The translations under genes were made by a program, and so were the position numbers. From NCBI GenBank assembly GCA_033763635.1, contig JANRKG010000344.1, positions 1 to 18,696 of the forward strand: a DNA stretch of 18,696 bases, given 5' to 3'. Of the stretch, positions 14,297-18,696 are shown one piece after another (the stretch's first letter is position 1; every line of letters starts with the position of its first letter). This DNA comes from JANRKG01 sp033763635 (GTDB lineage: Bacteria; Cyanobacteriota; Cyanobacteriia; GCF-001939115). The notes under the pieces are model-generated. The model did not search any database, was not told the origin of the DNA, and saw only the letters and a program-made list of their open reading frames with translations.

Positions 14297-15048
14297 GAAT
14301 TCTGACATTCTCCAAGTCGATCGCTAAAAGCCGCAACCGTTGTAATCCCAAACCCCATGTGGGGCAAGTGGCCTAAAGGAGCTTCCAGATTAAAGGTGAG
14401 TTCGTGATAGCGTTTCCAGCGGGACTCGACAACATATAGATTTTTCCGCCAACCTACGCTATTGCCAAACATCTCCCAGATTTCGCTTAAATCCCAGTAA
14501 CGCTCGTAGATTTGCTGCCAGCGATTCCGTTGGATGCTGAACCCAAAGCGATTACGGCTATAGCGTCGCCAGAGACGATCGATCAGCAACAAATCCTCAC
14601 AGGGAATTTGGGGAATGTGACGCGCCTGGATTTGATCCCCCTGCACTAACCCACAAGCTTCCCCCAGCGCAACCCGCGTTGCCCAATCTGCTTCGCGCCA
14701 ACGCTTTGCAGCCAGCAGCCCTGCCAGGTTTTTGTAATGCGATCCCGATGGGGTATAGAGGTCCAATGCCTGTCGGACCTTGGTTTCTGTTCGATCGCGC
14801 AGGAGCAAAAATGCGGTTCGTTGCACCAGAGGCGATTCATCCTTCAAGGCACGAATCACCATATCCAGTCCCACCAGCCCATGATTCAAAGCTTCTTGGA
14901 GGGCTGCGGCTCGGTGTTCTGGGTCTCGACTCCTCAGCCGTTGCTGCACCCCCTCCAGCCCCCCCAACACCAAGCCCTGAAGTGGCATGGGAGACTGGCC
15001 TCCCAGAACCACATCGTACCGTTTAGGTTGATTCGGTGAATCAGTCAT
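14293..15048 (-). CDS. VLGG/HEAT-like module fused to divergent GUN4 domain (third gene of operon)
   Basis: A 251-residue protein. Residues 12-32 contain DVVLGGQ and GLVLGGLEG; residues about 33-98 are HEAT-like helices (RAAALQEALNHGLVGLDMVIRALKDESPLVQRTAFLLL). A GUN4-type domain follows (about 103-235): LLAAKRWREADWAT, LLLIDRLWRRYSRNRFGFSIQ (153-173), VGW (198-200) and LEAPLGHLP (221-229). GUN4 domains bind late tetrapyrroles in the chlorophyll pathway. This one has an added N-terminal module and is unlikely to be the canonical Mg-chelatase activator. The start is ATG 15048, whose ATGA overlaps the TGA stop of the preceding gene, with AGAGG six bases upstream. This implies coupled translation. 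The gene ends tail to tail with ycf35, stops overlapping. Ligand and partner unknown. Confidence 0.88.
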   Translation of the reverse strand: MTDSPNQPKRYDVVLGGQSPMPLQGLVLGGLEGVQQRLRSRDPEHRAAALQEALNHGLVGLDMVIRALKDESPLVQRTAFLLLRDRTETKVRQALDLYTPSGSHYKNLAGLLAAKRWREADWATRVALGEACGLVQGDQIQARHIPQIPCEDLLLIDRLWRRYSRNRFGFSIQRNRWQQIYERYWDLSEIWEMFGNSVGWRKNLYVVESRWKRYHELTFNLEAPLGHLPHMGFGITTVAAFSDRLGECQNS

Positions 15049-15869
15049 CGCAAACCTCTGCACTGGTCAACACGAGCAAATAAATCGGTCCAAAGAAACT
15101 GACGAATGGCAACCTGACTGAGGCGAGTGGCCTGGATGGTGGGCAAATGGCCTTCCGGGGCATCCAGGGAAAACTGAAATTGGTCCTGAAGTAGCCAAGT
15201 CTGGTTGACCCGCCAGCCCACCCGATCGCCAAATCGCTCCCAGGCCGTTCGCCGTGCCCGAAACCGATCGCGGTCGTTCTGGATGCGTCCAATCCGTTCC
15301 CAAACCTGCCGCCACAGACGCGCCTGGACACTGAAGCCAAAGCGCCCCTCACTGTGGCGAATCCACAGGCGATCGATCGTCTGTAAATCCTGACAGGGAA
15401 AATTTCTGAGATGCTCTAGCTGGAGCCAACTACTGGACCCATTGCTACAAATACGCTGAACCAGTCTCCAGGTTTCCTCGTTAGCCTCTCGCCATTTCCC
15501 GGCCCCCAGGTAATTTCGGAGGAGTAAGTAATCCATCCCAAAGACCGATCGCAGAGGGATGTACTCTTCTTCTAAAGCGTATCGGGCATCTAACCCTGGT
15601 TGCTGCCGCAGAATTTGGGCTGCGGCCTCTTCCACCTGTCCAAATTCGTCTCGGAGGGCCTGGATGATGAGCTTGAGTCCGGCCCGATCGTAACTGAGGG
15701 CTTCCGTCAGGGCTGCAACCCGCTGTTCGATGCTGGGACTTGCCAATCGCCAGCGCACCCCTTCCAACCCTCCCAGCACCAGCCCGTTCACTCGCGCTTG
15801 TCCTCCCAGAACCAAGTCATCTGTTCCAGGAGAATCAGAGTTGTAACTGACGGAATTGGAATTTGGCAT
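15045..15869 (-). CDS. VLGG/HEAT-like module fused to GUN4 domain (second gene of operon)
   Basis: A 274-residue paralogue of the next gene in the operon. The shared module has DLVLGGQ (18-24), GLVLGGLEGV (29-38) and HEAT-like helices to about 104 (VAALTEALSYDRAGLKLIIQALRDEFGQVEEAAAQIL). The GUN4 domain spans about 115-252: LRNYLGAGKWREANEET, DLQTIDRLWIRHSEGRFGFSVQ (161-182), the ERFGDRVGW segment (211-219) and FSLDAPEGHLP (233-243). This copy is closer to canonical GUN4 than the third gene, except that the usual acidic residue of the AD(xx)T motif is Asn. A 20-residue tail follows. The ATG at 15869 lies nine bases after the stop of the WD40 gene, so the three genes form one transcript. Tetrapyrrole binding is possible but unproven. 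Confidence 0.9.
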   Translation of the reverse strand: MPNSNSVSYNSDSPGTDDLVLGGQARVNGLVLGGLEGVRWRLASPSIEQRVAALTEALSYDRAGLKLIIQALRDEFGQVEEAAAQILRQQPGLDARYALEEEYIPLRSVFGMDYLLLRNYLGAGKWREANEETWRLVQRICSNGSSSWLQLEHLRNFPCQDLQTIDRLWIRHSEGRFGFSVQARLWRQVWERIGRIQNDRDRFRARRTAWERFGDRVGWRVNQTWLLQDQFQFSLDAPEGHLPTIQATRLSQVAIRQFLWTDLFARVDQCRGLR

Positions 15870-15878
15870 AGTCCCAGT

Positions 15879-17075
15879 TTAAGGGCATCCCCACAGTTTC
15901 ACGGTGGCATCCACCCCCCCACTCACCAGGGTCAGACCATCTTCGCTGAGGGTGATCGCATTTACCCCATCCTCATGCCCCACCAGACAGCGCAGCAGCG
16001 ACATGGAGTTCAAGCGCCACAGTTTGATCGTGCTGCTGTAGGGACCACTACTAGCCACCACCCGACGATAAGGGCCAACCACCACCCCACTCACCCCATC
16101 CGTATGCTGCCGAAAAATCCGTAAGAGGGAGCCAGTGGGTAAGGCCCAAACCCGAACCGTCCGATCCATGCCGCCACTGACGAGGGTTTGCCCATCTGGA
16201 CTCAGGGCAACACTTGTCACCGCATCTGCATTTCCTGTAAAAGTCCGCTGTAAACGCCCTGTCGGGAGATGCCAGAGTTTGACGGTGCGATCGTCACTGC
16301 CACTCACCAAAGTTTGTCCGTCCTGGCTGACGGCGATCGCATTTACCCCTGATCGGTGCCCGGTCAGGGTTTGCAGCAGGTTCCCATCCCGTACCCGCCA
16401 GACTTTGATCGTGCAATCGTGACTGCCACTGACCAACCATTCGCCATTCGCAGCAAACGTAATCCCATACACGGTATAACCATGCCCTTCGAGAACTCCC
16501 TGCAACTCCCCGGTTTCCCCGTCCCAGAGTTTGATCGTTGCGTCCTCACTGCAACTTGCCAACAAAGCCCCATCCGGGCTAAATGCCAATCCCTGAATTC
16601 GGTAGTCATGTGCTGAAGGAATGCGAGTGCAGGCGCGATCGGCAACATTCCAGAGACAAAGGGTGCGATCGGCATCCGCACTGGCAATCACACAACCATC
16701 CGCCCGTAACGCAACAGTTGTCACTGGTACTTCGTGCCCTTCAAAAGTTTGCAAACAGGTCAACAACTCAGGCGCGTGATAGGTCCGCAGAGCAATATTA
16801 ACTTTGGGATTCGCACGGTGGTCCTCAAGTAGATGACTGGCAATCTCCTGAACCTGCCACGATTCATGGCACAGCCCTTCCACCACTAAATCCAGACCCG
16901 CTTCCCCATAGTGGAGGGCTTGAGTGAGGGCTGCAATTTGATGTTTTCGAATCGGACTTGCCAATTGTTGCCGGATTGCCTCCAGACCTCCCAAAACAAG
17001 AGCCGAGGACAGAGCCGATCCCTGCCCTCCCAGAACAAGATCACCTTCTTTTGGATTTTTGGGAGGGGTGGGCAT
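15879..17075 (-). CDS. VLGG/HEAT-like module fused to WD40 propeller (first gene of operon)
   Basis: A 398-residue protein from the ATG at 17075. Residues 12-31 contain DLVLGGQ and ALVLGGL, then HEAT-like helices to about 100 (AALTQALHYGEAGLDLVVEGLCHESWQVQEIASHLL). Seven WD40 repeats fill about 105-398; each ends in (I/V/L)xxW and several carry the SGSxDxTxKLW pattern, enough for one closed propeller. It has no kinase domain, unlike the WD40 protein at 1231-3108. An in-frame TTG at 17117 would add 14 residues that lie before the shared module and look unlike coding sequence. It leads an operon with two GUN4 proteins carrying the same N-terminal module. A scaffold or sensor role in a complex with them is inferred. 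Confidence 0.9.
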   Translation of the reverse strand: MPTPPKNPKEGDLVLGGQGSALSSALVLGGLEAIRQQLASPIRKHQIAALTQALHYGEAGLDLVVEGLCHESWQVQEIASHLLEDHRANPKVNIALRTYHAPELLTCLQTFEGHEVPVTTVALRADGCVIASADADRTLCLWNVADRACTRIPSAHDYRIQGLAFSPDGALLASCSEDATIKLWDGETGELQGVLEGHGYTVYGITFAANGEWLVSGSHDCTIKVWRVRDGNLLQTLTGHRSGVNAIAVSQDGQTLVSGSDDRTVKLWHLPTGRLQRTFTGNADAVTSVALSPDGQTLVSGGMDRTVRVWALPTGSLLRIFRQHTDGVSGVVVGPYRRVVASSGPYSSTIKLWRLNSMSLLRCLVGHEDGVNAITLSEDGLTLVSGGVDATVKLWGCP

Positions 17076-17495
17076 GGAGGGGAAATAGATGGGAGGGGTA
17101 AAAGTTAGACAATGCAATTCAGAAATTGATTTCAGTCTATCTCATGAACTTTAGTGATAAATTTTTGACAAGTTTTTATCTATAAAAGCTCTCATTTTCT
17201 AAGGGTAATTCTTCTTAAGAAGTATCTTGAGTTTTATGTGTTTTTTATCAAATCTAATAGGAAATATAGAGAAATCATAAGCCATTCGTAAGCCCCTCAT
17301 TTTCATTTTTTCAACCTTCAAAGGGGTTCAGACTGATGGTTAATTAAAATGGCCTTCCTAATGTTGCGAATTATTCTTATTAACCGTTCCAGCGTACCTG
17401 AATTGACCTGTTGATCCTAAGGGGGGACATGCTACAGTTTCCCTATTGCAACTTCTGTTGCTGAATATTTGGTTTTAGATACAGGGGTAAGGGTT
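17076..17495. other. AT-rich divergent intergenic region upstream of dps
   Basis: About 420 bp between divergent starts, clearly richer in A and T than its surroundings. It must hold promoters for both the WD40-GUN4 operon and dps. No convincing -35/-10 pair was found by eye. It contains a 12-bp palindrome (17211-17222) and a TTAATTAA site (17340-17347). Confidence 0.6.
17211..17222. promoter_or_regulatory. Perfect 12-bp palindrome CTTCTTAAGAAG
   Basis: The sequence equals its own reverse complement over 12 bases. It is placed 136 bp before the WD40 gene start and 273 bp before dps. It could be a dimeric repressor or activator site; the regulator is unknown. Confidence 0.35.
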
Positions 17496-18050
17496 ATGGC
17501 TGAAACTCAAAGTTTATTGCAGTCCTACGGTCAAGTTGGCGAGAATCCGATCGCACTGGAGCAATCAGTAACCGTTCCGGTCTGTGAAGGTTTAAATATT
17601 GCACTTGCGAGTTTCCAGGCGCTTTATTTGCAGTATCAAAAGCATCATTTTGTCGTTGAAGGCTCAGAATTTTATTCCCTGCATGAGTTCTTTAATGACA
17701 GCTATGGAAAAGTGCAAGGCCATGTGCATGATTTGGGTGAACGCCTAAACGGATTGGGAGGCGTTCCGGCAGCAAGCTTTACCAAACTGGCTGAACTCTG
17801 CTGTTTCCCCCCTGAATCGGATGGGATCTACACCTCCCGTCAAATGGTGCAAAACGATTTAGTGGCAGAACAAGCCATCATCAAAGTGCTGCGCCGTCAG
17901 GCAGGACAGGCGGAAAGCCTGGGCGATCGAGCCACCCGTTACCTCTATGAAAAGATTTTGCTGGAAACCGAAGATCGGGCTTTCCATCTGGATCACTTCT
18001 TAGCTCATGACAGCTTGACCCTGGCTTTTGTGCAAGCTTCGAATAACTAG
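17496..18050 (+). CDS. dps: DpsA-type ferritin, DNA protection during starvation protein
   Basis: A 184-residue Dps protein that would assemble as a dodecamer, oxidise Fe(II) and store iron. The helix with KHHFVVEGSEFYSLHEFFNDSY (49-70) gives H51 and H63; the next helix HVHDLGERL (76-84) gives H78 and E82. The position that is Asp in classical Dps is His here. Such a three-His ferroxidase site has been described in a thermophilic cyanobacterial DpsA (from memory). Cys pair C102-C103 is unusual. The start at ATG 17496 (MAETQSLLQ) has AGGGG eight bases upstream; an in-frame TTG at 17469 is rejected. It stands alone, with an AT-rich upstream region and a strong terminator at 18096. Role: oxidative and nutrient stress protection. 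Confidence 0.95.
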   Translation: MAETQSLLQSYGQVGENPIALEQSVTVPVCEGLNIALASFQALYLQYQKHHFVVEGSEFYSLHEFFNDSYGKVQGHVHDLGERLNGLGGVPAASFTKLAELCCFPPESDGIYTSRQMVQNDLVAEQAIIKVLRRQAGQAESLGDRATRYLYEKILLETEDRAFHLDHFLAHDSLTLAFVQASNN

Positions 18051-18095
18051 CTCCATTGGTAAAACTCGAATAGGTCCGCATTAAAGCAATGCGAA

Positions 18096-18129
18096 AGGGG
18101 CATGACAAAATCATGCCCCTGCTGTTTTT
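18096..18129 (+). terminator. Rho-independent terminator of dps
   Basis: A perfect ten-base stem AGGGGCATGA (18096-18105) and TCATGCCCCT (18111-18120) around the loop CAAAA, then GCTG and TTTTT. It starts 45 bases after the dps stop. Confidence 0.9.
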
Positions 18130-18194
18130 AAAGCAGAACCTTCTAGAATGAAACAATAAAGCATTACAAATCCTTTCATTCTCAGGACTGGCTA

Positions 18195-18696
18195 TTGACT
18201 TCTGCCTACCTGCTTGTTGCTCATGGAAGCCGTGACCCTCGCCCCCAGGCTGCGCTAGACCGCCTTGCCGGAATTGTTCGGGAGCAATTACAGATGGCAG
18301 ATGGTTTGAGGACGACAGCTCAATCCCGACATTCCCACAGCTTGTCTATGACAGGTCTTTCCCTGGCTACATCTTCTATTCGGCACACTCAACCGATTTT
18401 GCTGGAAACGGCTATTTTGGAATGCGGGCCGTTACCACTGCATGAACAGATTGCACAGTTCGCTCCCCAACTCATTTCTGCCAAAATTACTGACCTGCAA
18501 ATTGTGCCCCTGTTTCTGCTTCCTGGTGTACATGTAATGGAGGATATTCCAGCGGAGGTGGAGATGGCCCAACAGAGTTTGAGTCAGATGGACCGACCCC
18601 TTAAGATTGCTATCCGTCCCCATCTGGGAACCCATCCCAGGATGGTTAACCTGTTAGAGCAACAGTCCCCCCGTCAGGCAACAGGACGAATCCTGC
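18195..18696 (+). CDS. sirB: Sirohydrochlorin chelatase, CbiX/SirB family (3' end cut)
   Basis: Partial gene: the frame is open from TTG 18195 to the window end (167 codons). The N-terminus MTSAYLLVAHGSRDPRP holds the family's AHGSRDP motif with its metal-chelating His. Later, LQIVPLFLLPGVHVMEDIP (about 109-127) matches the second signature, P-x-F-L-x-x-G-x-H-x-x-x-D-I-P. The family inserts Fe into sirohydrochlorin to make siroheme, or Co in cobalamin synthesis. The start is TTG because no in-frame ATG or GTG lies between it and an upstream stop at 18144; CAGGA lies seven bases before it. About 38 residues after the HGSRDP motif (RTTAQSRHSHSLSMTGLS) look like an insertion rather than the usual core. 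It follows the dps terminator, so it has its own promoter. Confidence 0.85.
   Translation, partial: MTSAYLLVAHGSRDPRPQAALDRLAGIVREQLQMADGLRTTAQSRHSHSLSMTGLSLATSSIRHTQPILLETAILECGPLPLHEQIAQFAPQLISAKITDLQIVPLFLLPGVHVMEDIPAEVEMAQQSLSQMDRPLKIAIRPHLGTHPRMVNLLEQQSPRQATGRIL

Noticed and set aside
14293..15869. Naming either GUN4 gene as the canonical chlorophyll gene gun4
   Set aside because: Both have an extra N-terminal module shared with a WD40 protein and lie in a different operon context; orthology cannot be claimed.
16135..16616. Open frames on the plus strand opposite the second WD40 gene
   Set aside because: Same cause: antisense shadows of repeated WD40 codons.
14749..17042. VLGG motifs as double-glycine leader peptides of secreted peptides
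   Set aside because: The motifs occur twice at the start of large soluble proteins, Gln or Leu-Glu follows, and no peptidase-transporter gene is nearby.
17076..17117. TTG extension of the WD40-operon gene
   Set aside because: The shared module starts near the ATG at 17075; extra residues are not matched in the paralogues.
17340..17390. Possible Fur box upstream of dps
   Set aside because: AT-rich stretch resembles part of a Fur site but lacks the inverted-repeat pattern; AT content alone explains it.
17469..17495. TTG extension of dps
   Set aside because: ATG 17496 has a suitable Shine-Dalgarno; the extra residues MVLDTGVRV are not Dps-like.
1..18696. CRISPR arrays, tRNA or rRNA genes, transposases
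   Set aside because: No regularly spaced repeats with unique spacers, no cloverleaf or rRNA signature and no transposase frame were found by eye.

Overview
The window reads as chromosomal DNA of a cyanobacterium, probably a complex or filamentous one. The octamer GCGATCGC (HIP1) and its sub-motif CGATCG recur throughout. Several genes belong to families known almost only from cyanobacteria and plastids (ycf46, ycf35, a Ycf49/DUF2499 protein, DUF3593, GUN4 domains). There are also four-cysteine Ser/Thr kinases and a DpsA-type ferritin. Genus cannot be decided from the sequence. No rRNA, tRNA, insertion sequence, integrase or CRISPR array was seen.

Layout. 1-3108 (minus): two related Ser/Thr kinases with an N-terminal four-Cys zinc motif, the first cut by the window edge, the second fused to a seven-blade WD40 propeller. 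3423-4051 (minus): a two-gene unit of small membrane proteins (ycf49 then a DUF3593 gene). 4083-5132 (plus): csaB, polysaccharide pyruvyl transferase. 5461-9049 (plus): a tight run of a zinc-ribbon/pseudokinase-like/PP2C phosphatase, aroK and argB, closed by a large hairpin. 9090-9779 (minus): a secreted protein with five-residue repeats. 9996-10517 (plus) and 10543-11943 (minus): a tail-anchored helical-repeat protein converging on a seven-helix membrane protein. 12225-14296 (plus): ycf46 (AAA ATPase) and ycf35. 14293-17075 (minus): a compact three-gene operon. 17496-18050 (plus): dps with a clear terminator. 18195-18696 (plus): the start of a sirohydrochlorin chelatase-type gene, cut by the window end.

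The most unusual part is the 14293-17075 operon. Its three proteins share one N-terminal module of about 90 residues: two VLGG motifs followed by HEAT-like helices. Each carries a different C-terminal domain: a WD40 propeller, a GUN4 domain and a second, divergent GUN4 domain. The last two genes are coupled by an ATGA overlap. This looks like a common adaptor module feeding several sensor or scaffold domains into one assembly; the function is unknown.

A second theme is phosphorylation signalling. Two kinases and one PP2C phosphatase, all with N-terminal zinc-ribbon motifs, lie within 7.5 kb. The phosphatase carries what looks like a dead kinase fold between its zinc ribbons and its catalytic domain. 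The first 200 bases contain long C and G runs and may be poor-quality sequence.
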